This document shows, piece by piece, positions 24,271-36,678 of a stretch of 64,000 nt of DNA. The stretch comes from Labia minor. Lineage: Eukaryota > Arthropoda > Insecta > Dermaptera > Spongiphoridae. Location of the stretch: assembly GCA_963082975.1 (NCBI GenBank), contig OY720345.1:30946611-31010610 (forward strand), in the 5' to 3' direction. Positions within the stretch are counted from its first letter, which is position 1. Each line of letters begins with the position of its first letter. The notes beneath the pieces were generated by a model, which ran no database searches, was not told where the DNA came from, and saw nothing but the letters and a program-made list of their open reading frames with translations. A program made the position numbers and the translations under genes.

Positions 24271-25360
24271 GTATAACTCGTTATTATTTATTTATCAGAG
24301 CTCTAATGTCCTCTTAGAAGAAAATATAATTTATAAATTTTAAAAATATTTAAAAATAGTATATAAGTAAATATACAAATTCCGATTTTTTTAATTAAAA
24401 GAATATATAACTACAATTAGTTTTAATTTATATATTTTTGTTAAGGCTTAAATGTTGTTATAAAAATGTAAAATATATTAATTTTAAATTTAATCCGATA
24501 ATCCAAAAATATATAAATATCTTTTAAATCTAATCATTTACCCTACTGGGATTAGACACATTAAGTTAAATATAAATTGTTTTAGATACATAATTTTATA
24601 TTACAATCCACCCCAAACGAAACTATGCAGATAATTTTATTTTAATCAACTTGCGTTATGATCTTTTTTAAATCATATTTGTCATCTATGTATATATTTC
24701 ATTTTTAATTCATATTAATACATTTATTTTTTTTAAAAAATATCTAAATTTATATGAGGTTTGGATTTCCCTTATTTTATTTTCCTTTAATTAATTATTC
24801 GTTGCACAACAACGAAGAGCTTGGAAACATTTGGAAGAAGCCTATGTCCTTAGGAACCTGGTTTAAAGAAACTTATGTTTTTTTGTTTTTTTTGTTTACT
24901 TTTATTATAATATTATATCAAATGTTATATAATAATATATAATGATTTTTAATGTACATATGTAAATTTTTAGTACGTAAGATTATTAATGTAAAACCAA
25001 AAAGACTAAAAATAAATAAATAAATTATTCGTTGCATTATAAAATTTTCTCTATCTGCTTTATTATTATATATACATTTAAACATAACCAAGTCAAATTT
25101 ATTTTTTCTTTAAATGTGTAAGAATTATTCATCTAAATTTTTTATTCAAATATTATTTATCCGTTTTTTGGCCTTAAATTTAATGAAAGATATATTTTAT
25201 TTTAAAAAACCGCCAATTGATTATTTATAATAATTATTAATTAAATCAATAATAATTTTAATTTTATAAAGTGCATGAAATAATTTACTTTTAACTAAAT
25301 TATTGACATTACAATTTAAGAATTATACTATAGTTATTATATTTTAGAAAAAATCGATGT
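24271..25360. other. Gene-free AT-rich stretch
   Basis: No exon-like frame or recognisable repeat. A 62-codon frame at 24754-24942 is hydrophobic but lacks any family signature. Confidence 0.4.
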
Positions 25361-25364
25361 TGTG

Positions 25365-25444
25365 CTTTGCGAAGACGGCCATTGATAGGGTGACGTCACT
25401 CGACCACTCCTCTGCCATTCAGACACTGTCACTTTCCCCCCAAG
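25365..25444 (+). promoter_or_regulatory. Promoter/5'UTR of bleomycin hydrolase with a CRE
   Basis: A sharply GC-richer patch in AT-rich surroundings directly before the first ATG. It contains a perfect TGACGTCA at 25391-25398, about 50 bp upstream of the start codon, and CTCCTCTGCCATTCAGACAC, in which TTCAGAC could be an initiator. Binding of an ATF/CREB-type bZIP factor is inferred from the motif only. Confidence 0.45.
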
Positions 25445-28400
25445 ATGGTTTCTAGTAAGTTTTTTTCTTTCATTATATATCTATTTTTTTCATTAATTTA
25501 ATTTTTTTTAATTTATTAGATTTAAATTCATATTTTCAATTTATATACCATTTCATAATAACATATTTATAATTTATCAAAGTATTATTTTTTTTAATAT
25601 TTAATCAAAATAAAAAATTTGATTATAAAAAAATACTATGATTCCTAATCGTTGTTTGTGTATTTCTAATAAATTGTCAAATTTCTTACGAAATCCTATT
25701 AATCTTAGAAATAAAATAATGCTGACTCCTACAGCTTACTATTCATCAAATTTACCATCACAAGTTGAAAAATCGAAAGAAATTAATTATTTTCGTAAGG
25801 ACTAATATTCTCTTTCTCTCTATATAAATATATTTTATTAAAGAATTTAATTTATTTTAATTTTTTGACCCTTTTTAATTTATAAAAAATATTAAATATA
25901 TATTAATGTAAATTAAATTCTAAAATCTATACATATATTATTTTTTTAAGGTTAATTTTTCTAGATATTTATTTCCATTAAAATAATTATAAAAAGGGGT
26001 CATGTCCGATTTAATTAAAATTAACCATATTCAACTGAATCATTAATATTTAATTAACGATTATAAACCCTTACATTATATAATCATTTTATTTAACTTA
26101 AAATTTAGTATTTATTATCATTTTATATAATATAGTTTATTATTTATTAAAAAGTGAACAAATGGAAGGTGAATCCCGAACAAATGTTTATCTTGGTATT
26201 CAAAGTATATTTAGTGTAATAGAGAAGATTTATAATGATTTGCGAACAATAATTTCGAAATTTTCACATAGATCTTCTTTTCACGGTCTGCTGATTTTGA
26301 ATACTATTAAAATATTTTAATTATTATGAATTATGACACTATAAATTCTATTCTATTTAATTTTTTTTATTTATATTAAAATATGAAATAAAAATCTACT
26401 TGATCTATTGATTATAGATATCGCTAGATAACTTTAAAAATTAGACTTTCTGATAATTTTTTACACGATAAATGTCTATTGCCAGCAAGCTATGTAAATT
26501 TTATATGAATGTATCTTACAGGCTCTCTATACAATTCAACAAAAGCTTTAATTTTTAAAAAATTTTAGTAACATGTTTTTGAAAATAAATTCTTAAAATA
26601 TTTTATTTAAATATTGAGATTACATTTTTTACATAATATTCTTTTTTTTATTCTAAAATTTTTTTAGAAATTAAAACCACATTTTATAAATATATATATA
26701 TATATATTTTATTTTAAATTAATCAACTGTAAAATTAATTTTAACTAATCAAAATTTGATATTTTTTAAAGCCGTACTCAAACCAGAAACGTTGAGCAAA
26801 TTACGTCAAACATTTTATTCTGAATCCCGTAATCTCTTGGCTCAAAATGTTTGCACTCGTGTGGATCCACTTGAAGCCTGTATTAACCGTCCAAGGTTCG
26901 AACAAACACAACATGTCTTTCAACATAAGGTAAATTATATACTCATTTTCAGGTGTACAAATTAATATTTTAGTTTTCATAAATCATGGATGAAGCTTTG
27001 AGACATCTAGGTTTACGACCTTCATCACGGTCTGTTTCCATTATTTTTGGACATTACCTTATTATTGATTAGACTCTAAATATTAATCATATAAAATATA
27101 ATTAATATAGCTACTATATATTTTAATTTTACAAATTATTTTCAATCATAATTTGATCTATGAGAGCTGGTTATTAAGTCCGTGACTTTTTGAATGAAAC
27201 GCAAGTTTTTGAATAAAAAATTATTTTATTTTTCTACGTAGTCTCCTTTGAGCTCTATACACGTCGTCCAACGTTTCTCCAATTTTTTATCCTTTCCAAA
27301 AAATATGATTTGTCGAGGACATTAAATAGGTATATCTTTGGAGTTAAATCTCTTTACGCCTAGTCATTTCTTCATGTTTGGAAACTAGAAATATGCACTC
27401 GGGGCTAAATCCGGAGAATTGGGCCGATGAGGAAGCATTTCGTATTCCAATTTATGGATTTTCATGGAAATTCACTTTTTTCCATTTTTTCTCAAATCAC
27501 TAGGCAGTCTGCTATTAATGGATGTCAAACAAAAACTAAAAGACCCAGCTGGTTTAGATTTCAACAGGAGTTAGCTGATAGTTGCCGGCTTACAGGAGCA
27601 GTGTTGCCATTTCATTTAACAGAAAGGAAATTCAAACGAACTTATTGACCTGCCCTCGTATTAATATATCTATAAGTCATATAATAAAAAAATAAATTTT
27701 AATTTTCAGGTTGAAAGTGAAGGAAAACCAATAACAAATCAAAAAAACTCAGGACGTTGTTGGATTTTCGCTACCTTAAATGTCATTCGTGTGCCATTTA
27801 TTAAAAAACATAATTTAGACGAGTTTGAATTTAGCCAAGCATATCTCTTCTTCTGGGATAAAATTGAAAGATGCAATTATTTTTTAAATAATATTGTCAA
27901 TACTGCTAAACGGGGAGAAACTGTTGATGGACGTCTCGTTTCCTTTTTATTAAATGTGAGTTTATATTTCTGGATTGATTTTAAGATAATTTTGTAGATT
28001 AAAAATTGTAATTTTTAATCCTATAATTTAATTATAAATAAAATAATTGAAAAGAAAAAAGCTAAATCTTAGATTAATCTTTAAGGATCCTACAAGTGAT
28101 GGAGGACAATGGGATATGGTTGTAAATTTGATTAATAAACATGGTTTAATGCCGAAGAAGTGTTTCCCTGAATCTTTCAGCTGTGAATCTTCCATGCGAA
28201 TGAATTCAATTCTTAAGAGCAAGGTATATCAAATAACATTTATAAAAATGATTAGATTTTTCTTTTTTTGTTTAATAAGCATTTTAATTTTATAAAATCG
28301 ACTCACATTTCACAACCAATTCAAGAGAATTACAATATTTCTTATAAACAAAATAAATACTAAAAAAATCAAGTTGAATTTAGCTATATATAATAAATAA

Positions 28401-29468
28401 AGAAAATCAAATCGAAATTTAATTTAAGTTTAAAATTTTTAATTAATAATAAAATGCTTTTAAATTTTTTTCAAGTTACGAGAATATTCGAAAGAATTAC
28501 GAGAAATGGTGGCTTCAGGCAGTCCTGAATCCGCAATTACTGATGTGATTGAAAATCGAATGGAAGAAGTTTATCGAATTGTTGCGATTTGTTTGGGTGT
28601 ACCACCAGAACGTTTTACCTGGGAATATTATGATAAACAAAAACAATATTGCCGCGTGGGCCCAATTACACCACTTGAATTTTATCAGACATTTGTAAAG
28701 CCTGTTTATAATGTAGATGATAAGGTAAGTAGTTTCTAATATTATCAAATATTTGATTGATATTCTATGATTTGTTGAGATTTAAAACAAATAAGAAGTA
28801 ATAGTAAATTAATAGAATTATTTAAAAATATTTAAGAAAATTTTCTAATTTATATTTTTATCCTCGAATTAAAAAAAAGGGACTGAATTCTTTTATTCAT
28901 ATGATATTTAAATTAATAGAAATTTTAATTAATAATTTTTTTACAGGTTTGTCTGGTGACGGACCCCCGGCCAACGAATCCCTATGGTCAGGCATTCACT
29001 ATTGATTGTTTAGGTAACGTAGTAGGTGGTCGACGAATCGTTTATAATAATCAACCTGTAGAGACATTGATGAAGCTTGCCGCTGACAGTATCCAACAAG
29101 GCGAACCCGTCTGGTTTGGTTGTGAAGTTTCTAAACGTTTTGCGGCTAAGCCTGGAATTGAAGATTTGGAAATTCATGATTATAAACTGCTCTTTGGTGT
29201 CGATGTTTCTTTGGGCTTAACTAAAGCCGAACGTCTTGTTTATGGTGAATCAATAATGACCCATGCAATGGCATTTACCGCTGTTACTCTTGATGAAGAT
29301 GGCATTCCAACAAAATTTCGAGTTGAAAACTCTTGGGGCGATGAACGCGGGGAAAAAGGATATCTTGTCATGACTGCAGATTGGTTTAGGGAATTTGTCT
29401 TTGAGGTTCGTATATTTTATTGTAAACTCTGAAATTATAAATATTACCTATATGTATCAAAATTTCAT

Positions 29469-29505
<37 letters not shown>

Positions 29506-29964
29506 TAGTTATTTAATAAAAATATTTTGAGCATAAAGAGGAAATATAATTTAATATTAAATTTGAAAAATAGTCAAGTGTAGTATATTCACATAAATTT
29601 ATTGCATATATAACTATTTAAATTGTTTTAGATTACTAAAATTATTTATATATATACTTTTAGTCAAAAATCTATTATTAACTATATCTTTATAATTATC
29701 CCTATTAAATTTTTATTAAGTTTATTTTCTCTTTTACTATTATATATATGAATTTATAAGGGAGGGTAATAGTAGTTTCACATTTAAAATATTTTTATTT
29801 TTATTATAAAATGTTAAGATATAAAATAAATAATTGTTTTTGTTTTTTAGGTTGTTGTCGATAAGAAATATGTATCTCAAAAAATAATGGACGTGTTTGA
29901 ATTGGAACCAATTGTCTTGCCAGCTTGGGATCCAATGGGTACCCTTGCACGTAACAGTGTCTGA
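25445..29964 (+). CDS. BLMH: Bleomycin hydrolase (C1B papain-like aminopeptidase)
   Basis: Complete gene for a 457-residue cysteine aminopeptidase (the human protein has 455), a homohexameric cytosolic enzyme of peptidase family C1B that also hydrolyses homocysteine thiolactone (family knowledge). Exons: 25445-25454, 26772-26929, 27710-27955, 28086-28223, 28476-28724, 28947-29405, 29851-29964, all in phase. The catalytic Cys73 lies in KNSGRCWIF, at the same number as in human; His373 in MTHAMAFTAV and Asn395 in RVENSWGDE complete the triad. LAQNVCTRVDP is the family's N-terminal hallmark. The C-terminal arm DPMGTLARNSV is slightly longer than the usual end, which could alter self-processing at the active site (inference). 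The first coding exon is only 10 nt (MVS plus one base); an alternative first exon at 25638-25794 fits the same phase. Intron 2 holds a mariner-derived element. Confidence 0.97.
25638..25794 (+). CDS. BLMH: Alternative first exon of bleomycin hydrolase (mitochondrial-type leader)
   Basis: ATG at 25638 opens 52 codons plus one base, ending TTTC before the donor GTAAGG. The phase (1) is exactly that of the 10-nt exon, so splicing to 26772 gives NYFP-VLKPETLSKLR in frame and a 506-residue product. The leader begins MIPNRCLCISNKLSNFLRN and continues with more Arg/Lys. It has five basic and no acidic residues in the first 26 positions, and the first acidic one is near 44. That is typical of a mitochondrial targeting peptide. 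It lies only 183 bp downstream of the other exon, so a second promoter or a retained segment would be needed. Use of this exon is inferred from sequence, not shown. Confidence 0.6.
27169..27650 (-). mobile_element. Short mariner-derived element, copy 2
   Basis: Reverse complement of the element at 8352-8821: AAGTCCGTGACTTTTTGAAT on the left, GGAAATTCAAACGAACTTAT on the right. It includes the antisense of the transposase tail (CTATACACGTCGTCCAACGT). One end has lost about 8 bp relative to copy 1. Both copies adjoin TATTGACCTG, so the true terminus may extend a few bases further. Lies in intron 2 of bleomycin hydrolase. Confidence 0.75.
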
Positions 29965-32037
29965 CCCAAAGGCTTATCAATTTTTCATTACCTATTATAA
30001 CGAATGATAAATTGCAAAATACAAGTTTTCCTATTTTTTTAAATTTTATTTAAAATAAGTTTCTGAATTTTATTTTCTCTTTTGTTGAAAGAAAAATATT
30101 GATTTATATGAAATGTGCTTTTGTCAAATGAAAAAGAAAACAAAGAGAGAGAGAGAGGGGATTGTTAATTATTAATTTTATAATACGTAGAGCTCAGATA
30201 TATATTTATATATATGAACTATACAGAAGACAATGCGATTAAGTCATTTGTTGATATTTCCTGTTTTTATAAATTAAAAAAATAATAAATAAAATTTACA
30301 AAGATAAGAAAATTTCTAATATTGAATTAATATACTTATAATTATATTATATTATATTATAATTATATTCTAGGAACTTATAATCTATCAATTCAATTCT
30401 TTACCTCTCTCTCTCCTCTAATTTATTATAATTATATATATATCGATATTCAATTGTAATTTTCATGATAATAATTGTATTTGATACCTTTTTTTAATAT
30501 AATCCAGCTATTTAATAAAAAGAAAAAAATTAAAACATTTGATTTTATATAAGTATAAGTATATAGAAATTTTTTATTTTTTTGTATTTAAAACATGTCA
30601 CATATATTTAAATTCATTTTTTCCAAATATTTAACTTATGATTTATAATAATTTTCTTTCTATTTATTTATCTTAATAAAAGAGCTATTATTTTTAATCT
30701 TTTATCATTATTTTAATTTACCAATAAATCAAAATTTGATGAAATATTTAGAGATACTCTAGTTTATAAAATATAATATAAAGACTATAAATAAAAATGT
30801 AATTTAAACATTAATGAAAATAGCAAAGTGGATATTTATTCATAATTATATTAGATTTTATTTTTATTATTAGATATATTTGATAAATAATACATATTGT
30901 ATATTCACATATATAAATTATTTTTAAAAATATTTTATGCTATTTGTATTTCATATATTTAATTTAATGTGTCTATTTGTTTAAAGATAATTTAATTTGA
31001 TTTATAAATATTATATAAAAATTATCAGTCTCATCTCGTTTTTTATCTTAATTGAATCTTAAATATTTTTAATTAGAGATTAAAGAATAATTTCAATTAT
31101 AATGTAAAATTTGACTAATTTTAATATCCACTTTGTAAAAAATGTGTTCTTTTATATTTATATAAAAATTAAATATAATTTAAATCTTTAAAAAAACATC
31201 AGGGTAGCTTTCCCCCTTAAATGATTATAATGTCTTATTCACAACACAAATGAAATTTATGGCAAAAACCAAAAAGTCGAGGCCAATAACAAAACTATTT
31301 AAAAAAAATGGAATCTTGTATTAAAAGTGCACGTTCACAAACTAATTTTTATATTCTAGTAAGAAGGAAATTTGAAATTTATAAAATAATTTTAAAAGAT
31401 GTCTTATTGCGTAAAAATAGGCAAAATAAATAATTTATATTAAGACATTATTATTCAAGTATTATTCAAATATTTTTTTTCTTTTGGTTTGTTTGTTAAC
31501 TAATCAAAATGTTAAATTTATTTTATAATTAAAATATTCAAAATTTCTTTTAATTATATATTTTTTCACTGTTTATTTTGTTTTTTGAGATTTAAATTTT
31601 TTATTAAAAATGAAAGAAAATTGACTGCTAAATATTATTTTTTTTACATAACTTATAAAGGTTTAGCTATTAGTATTTTATACGGAATAAGAGTTTTATG
31701 ATAAAATGAAAAAATATGTAATCCAAATACTACCTCAAAAGAAAAGATTTGAAAAATAACATGCTTTTTTATTTCTGCTAATAAATGTTTTGAATGAAAT
31801 AAAGAGTACAAAAATAAAATGAATTATTTTTCTATTCTCATAAATATATTTAATTTAACTTTACATTTATATAATTTTTATTTTTATTTTCCAAGACCAT
31901 TGATACTTTTAATTTAGGTATATTGTGGTTGGTCATTTAAAAAAATAACTTAATATTTCCTTACTAAAATAGCTAACAATTTTGAACATATAAAAATAAA
32001 TGAGTAATAATTAAAAAGATAAAAAAATCATTCTCTA
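29965..32037. other. Intergenic AT-rich region between two convergent genes
   Basis: Bleomycin hydrolase (+) and the next gene (-) end toward each other. AATAAA at 30284-30289 and 30288-30293 are possible polyadenylation signals for bleomycin hydrolase, about 320 bp after its stop. A (GA)n run lies at about 30144-30160. Otherwise nothing recognisable. Confidence 0.45.
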
Positions 32038-33768
32038 TCATGAATCTTTTTTATTCAATCGAAATCTTGTATACAATGTTTTTGCTTTAATTAATTTATC
32101 ATTTTTATTAATTTTTTTTTCATATTGTAATTTTGACCATAATCCTTGACAGATTTTTATTAATTGTTGATCAACTAAGAGTGGTTGCTTTTGATTTTGT
32201 TTTTTAAGTAAATCCCATTGTTCCAGAATTAGAAATCTATAAAATAAATAATTTATATAAATATATAAGTCAAACGAGTATTTGAAAATCTAAACATTTA
32301 TTACGAGAAATTTTATTTCTTGATATTTTTCTATGAACTATTTGTTTTATTATTATTTATTAAACAATAATTTTACCTTGATTCTTTGTAATAACCTCTT
32401 TGCATAAGACTTAATGAAAACCAAAGTTTACATCGTGCAATAATTGAAGGGTCACCAATACGCAATGCAAGTTTCATTTGTCCAATGGAAATACGACCAG
32501 CAATTTCAGCCTATAAAAATAAAAATAACAATTTAAAAAGATTGTATTAAAATTTATTTTATTACAAAAACGAAGAGATACATACACATGAAATGAATTT
32601 TTCTCCAAGTGCTGAGAAGGCTCCTCCCAAGGTTGATAACCAAGCCATAGCATGACTTAATTCTCGGCGCTCTATTGCTAAATAATGTAATTTATCATTC
32701 CAATTGAGATCCAATGGTAATTTCTTTGGCCAGTCAAGTTTCAGAATCAAATGAAATGAACTTAAATAAAAAAAAAACAGAAAAATTATATTATCAAATT
32801 TATACTAAATATATTTGCCACTCAGAAGCCAAACCGATTAACTCCAATTTTTAAAATTTTCCTAGTAATGTAATGTAATCTACAACATATGAAGTGAATA
32901 ATGAACTTGATAATCTTAATATTGCAATGCAATATACAGTTTTCTATAATTAATAAACCTGAATTTTCTACAAGCTGTGAACTTTGGGCTTCATTTTCTC
33001 AGTTTCTTTAAATGTGGAGTTAATCGATTTGACTTCTGAGTGGCATATATAGTAAAACTTTTTTTTACACATTCTAAGCTTAAAAATCAATATTTTATTA
33101 AAATGTACACGCTATAATATTAATATACAATTTTAAAAATAAACCTTATATTACAATATATGAACATACAAGTTTAAAATTTAATTTTATTAAAATTCAT
33201 TTTTTTGATATAATACATTAAAGCAAATATAAGAGTGTATTTCCAATAAAATTAAATGTAAAAGTCATTTAATAAAGAGATTAAATAAATAAAAAATTAA
33301 ATGAAATCGGTAATTATACAGGTAAGCAACTAATGCACATTTGAATTTAATAGATTATAATAATTAGTTGATATATATTTATACAAATTAAAATATTGAA
33401 TAATCACACTACCTCTCTTTTTTTAAAAAAATAATTCATTTAATTTTAATCATGTTTAATTTATTAATAAATTAATATATTAAAATATATAAATATTACC
33501 TGTTTGATGGATTTTTTGAACATTTTATGATATTTCTTATTACTTTATAACGATAGTAAATGGATCTTTCAAGAGTATGTATAAAGTATCCAATAAGCCA
33601 GGCATTATATTTTCCATATAAATTCTGATTATATACATTTGATTTAATATGATTCCCTTCATGTTCGTTTTCGTTGTTATTATAAATCAGGTCAAAATCT
33701 GTCAAAATAATATTATCACAGATAGAGCCCTGTTTTGTTATTTCAATCCATATATTGAAATCACCCAT
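32038..33768 (-). CDS. Conserved-looking 258-residue protein of unknown function
   Basis: Four exons on the minus strand: 33768-33500, 32760-32586, 32510-32377, 32236-32038. All have GT..AG boundaries and matching phases, giving 258 residues, start MGDFNIWIEITKQGS, stop TGA at 32040-32038. The exon 2-3 region looks the most constrained: LAIERRELSHAMAWLSTLGG, AFSALGEKFISC, then AEIAGRISIGQMKLALRIGD and IIARCKLWFSLSLMQRGYY. These alternating short helices look like a compact helical fold. The Lys/Asn-rich C-terminus is probably less ordered. No signal peptide or membrane segment is evident. I recall similar small, uncharacterised metazoan proteins but cannot name the family with certainty. A MITE sits in intron 1. 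Confidence 0.82.
32817..33044. mobile_element. ~230-bp MITE, copy 2
   Basis: Ends TGCCACTCAGAAGCCAAACC and, from the right, TGCCACTCAGAAGTCAAATC. Same family as 20814-21049 and in the same plus-strand orientation. Located in intron 1 of the unknown minus-strand gene, about 60 bp from the acceptor of its exon 2. Confidence 0.85.
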
Positions 33769-34134
33769 TCGCGATTATATTCTTAAATAATTAATAACAT
33801 AAATAAATTAAAAATAATGCCTTTTAATCGAGGATTAATCACATTATATTAATTAAGTATATTTAAAACAAGATTAAAAAACCCATATTAAATTTTAAAT
33901 GATATTTAATCAAATGTTTTACTTGTTTTAAATCTTGAGATGTGAAATGTCAAATCTAGACAACCTTTGAACATTAAATTCAAATTATTATTATTATTTT
34001 TTTTAAAATAATTCAATTGAAATCATAAATAAATATTGTTATAAGCTATTTATTTAAAATTATTATTTTTTATTATTCATATAAATATTTATGACGAAAA
34101 TAGTAATTTTTTTTTTTTTTTTTTGGGTGGGGGG

Positions 34135-35260
34135 AGAACTATCTATCTATCTCTGTGGCTCTACGGAACTCACGGAACTCGACCCCCTGTATTAATTTTA
34201 CTTATTTCATAGACCCCTACCTAAGGAATATATATATATATATCTAATTATGTGTATGCAAAAGCTACCACAGACGACTCATTTTAAAACACATAGTAAT
34301 AGGAAAATGAGGGGAAATTGTATAGAAGAAATAAACTGAAATATCAATAATTATATCTATATTTTCAATGATTAAATTTAACACATAATAAAAAAAAACA
34401 AATATTTTACAAAATTATAATCTTAGCGTGATGGATGGACTTGACGTTTTTGTGCAATTTCTTTATGTTTGGCCTAAAATTACTAAGTTTTATTCTTAAA
34501 ACACCCCTTTTAATTTATTTTTTACTAAAGAGACATCCATAGACCCCCAATAGACCCCTTGGTGATCATAGACCCCCTATGAAGTTCCATAGACCCCCAG
34601 GGGTCCACATGGACCCCTTTGAGAATAGCTGCTCTAAATATACTCTCATCTTCCAAGGTCATAGACCATGCCTCACACCCATATAATACAACAGGCAAAA
34701 TAATTATTTTATATATTTTAATTTTTATCCCCTTTGATAATAATTTTAACGCGATAAGCCTCTTTACTGCATGATAACAGGGGCTTCCCAATTGCAATCT
34801 CGCTTTAAACTCTTCCCGAATATTATTATCCTTCGTTATTACAGAACCTAAGTATTTAAATTTTCTTACATTTTCAAATTCTATATTTTGTATGTTAAGA
34901 CTTTGTGTGTTATTTAATTTCATAAATAATTTAATAATTTAATAAATAGTTACTAAATACTTTGTCTTAGCAATATTTATTTCCAACCCTACCTCTTTTC
35001 CTGCTTCGATTAATTTAATTGCAATTGCCGAATTTCCTATTATATTTAAGTGGTCTGAGTAACCTAAAACTTGAATTTTTTTGTTTAATTCTATTCCGTT
35101 TGATTTTCCCCCAATTTGTCTAATTACATATTCCAGAACTAAATTAAATAAAATTGGTGATAATGCGTCTCCTTGTCTGAATTTCGAATGTGGAGAGGGA
35201 AAACAAGAATTAAAAGTGGTTACAAAACAAAATACAGGTAATTTTTTAATTATAAGATTT
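34135..35260 (-). pseudogene. Non-LTR retrotransposon fragment (reverse transcriptase)
   Basis: Minus strand. It reads FRQGDALSPILFNLVLEYVI (RT motif RQGDxLSP), then VLGYSDHLNIIG where active elements have YADD, then [20 protein letters not shown] and ILPVVLYGCEAWSMT from the RT C-terminal region. The catalytic aspartate pair is altered (YSDH) and a frame break separates the blocks, so it is dead. The 3' end at 34141-34180 is a (TATC)n run next to CTCTGTGGCTCTACGGAACT. A patch rich in TAGACCCC (34535-34620), ending GAGAATAGCTG, is probably another repeat inserted in it. Confidence 0.8.
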
Positions 35261-35339
35261 ATCTTTATTCTATTATTTTATTTTTTAATTTTAAATTTAT
35301 TTCATAAATATTAAAAAATATTTTTTTTCTACACAATAA

Positions 35340-36100
35340 TTATTAAATATAGTTAATTCGAGGTGGGAGGTGGGGCTGTTATTTTATACTTTTTATTCTT
35401 CTAATTCCCAAAAAAACTTGTAAAAAATTGTTTTTTTTTAACCAGTTATATATTAAAAGCCAGGGTTTGTCTGTATTTGGAACGTTTATCCCCTACAACC
35501 CATTTCTAGAAATTTTTAATCCTAAAACAGTGTTAAGACCTTTCACTATTTGAGGTCCAGTTTTCAATCATAATTTCCATCGCGGTCCCTCGTACTATGA
35601 CGTTGTATGATATACATTTTATTATGTATGCCACAAAATTTAATTCTGTTTTAAATTATTTTTAACTAACTACCATAACAAAAGTTTTTTTTTATGTAAA
35701 TGTCTATGCTTTCCTTCAGTCAAAAAATTGATTAAATTTATTACCAGTTGAGAATCGCTTATGTAAGAAGTCAATTATTTTTTTTATTTAATTTATTTAT
35801 AAGATTGATTACATCATGTAAAGAAGTAACAATGCAACTATTGGGAGAACTAATAATTTAGGTTGATTGGTATAATAATAAAAATAAATTATATTGAAAT
35901 GAAATTGTGTCAAGATTCATCATTTCAATTCATTCCTCTTTGATCAAAGCGAAATTTAACAAACTTAATTGGCCATAAAAATTAAAAAATGAATAGTAGA
36001 AAATGTAAATATTATTAAATTTATATAAAATACTATTCTATAAAATAAACAAATAATAAATAAATAATTCAGAGAGATAAAATAAAAATTTATAAAATAA
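35340..36100. other. Gene-free intergenic stretch
   Basis: No gene. 35440-35625 is less AT-rich (AAAAGCCAGGGTTTGTCTGT ... CCATCGCGGTCCCTCGTACT) and is probably an unplaced repeat; the remainder is A/T runs. Confidence 0.4.
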
Positions 36101-36109
36101 CTATCTAAT

Positions 36110-36262
36110 GTTGGGTAGTTTCTAGCTGCTCAAAGCGCTTTCAGCGCTCTTCACACCTAGACCCCGAGTGGTACATAGTATTTGGTTGAAAGTAGTAAAA
36201 GGTTTTCATCCATTTTGTTCCAATCAGTATATTACATAAAACATTCATTTCTTTTTGTGTAC
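36110..36262 (-). repeat. Family C repeat, copy 1
   Basis: On the minus strand: GAACAAAATGGATGAAAACC, TTTCAACCAAATACTATGTA, CACTCGGGGTCTAGGTGTGA, then the hairpin AGCGCTGAAAGCGCT and a final GAGCAGCTAG. Other copies at 38365-38450 and 58930-59078. Each lies 60-110 bp beyond a LINE 3' end in the same orientation. Confidence 0.65.
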
Positions 36263-36315
36263 AGCCTTGTATTCAAATAATAACATAATAATAAATACCA
36301 AAATTTGAATAAAAT

Positions 36316-36540
36316 CAACTATCTATCTATCTCTGTAGCTCTACCGAACACGAAAGTTCTTGGCAGTAACAACCACATTCCTTCAAGTATCCCTATTCTG
36401 AGTCACAACCCTCCAAATCCTACCCTCTCCCATCTCTCTCACGTCCCTTCCTACATTATCCATCCACCGCATCCTTGGTCTCCCAAGCTGGAGTTTCCTA
36501 CTCGGTCTCCCCACCAATAGATTTTTCGCCATTCTTTCCT
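36316..36540 (-). mobile_element. LINE 3' end fragment
   Basis: Minus strand encodes the RT C-terminal tail of the same LINE group as at 58.6 kb (block GGAAACTCCAGCTTGGGAGA ... GGTTGTTACTGCCAAGAACT) and ends with GTAGAGCTACAGAGATAGAT. Only the last ~220 bp remain. Confidence 0.6.
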
Positions 36541-36678
36541 CTTAAAAAATCAACTAAAAATTGAAAATAAATTCATTAAATTAGAGGATTCTAAATTAAA
36601 TTAAATAAATATTAAATACTTTCACATTTAAATAAAATAATAATAATAATAATACGAAAATAATTTAATTGATAAAAG

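Noticed and set aside
24754-24942. Hydrophobic 62-codon frame
   Set aside because: AT-rich DNA easily gives Phe/Ile/Leu-rich frames; no family signature or splice context.
34525-34620. TAGACCCC-rich patch considered as a gene-regulatory tandem repeat
   Set aside because: It sits inside a LINE fragment and ends in a hAT-like GAGAATAGCTG; probably an inserted repeat whose second end I could not place.
36110-36262. Family C called as a Helitron end
   Set aside because: Hairpin and CTAG fit, but no 5' TC end, no Rep/Hel sequence and the base after CTAG is A in one copy; kept only as a finding.
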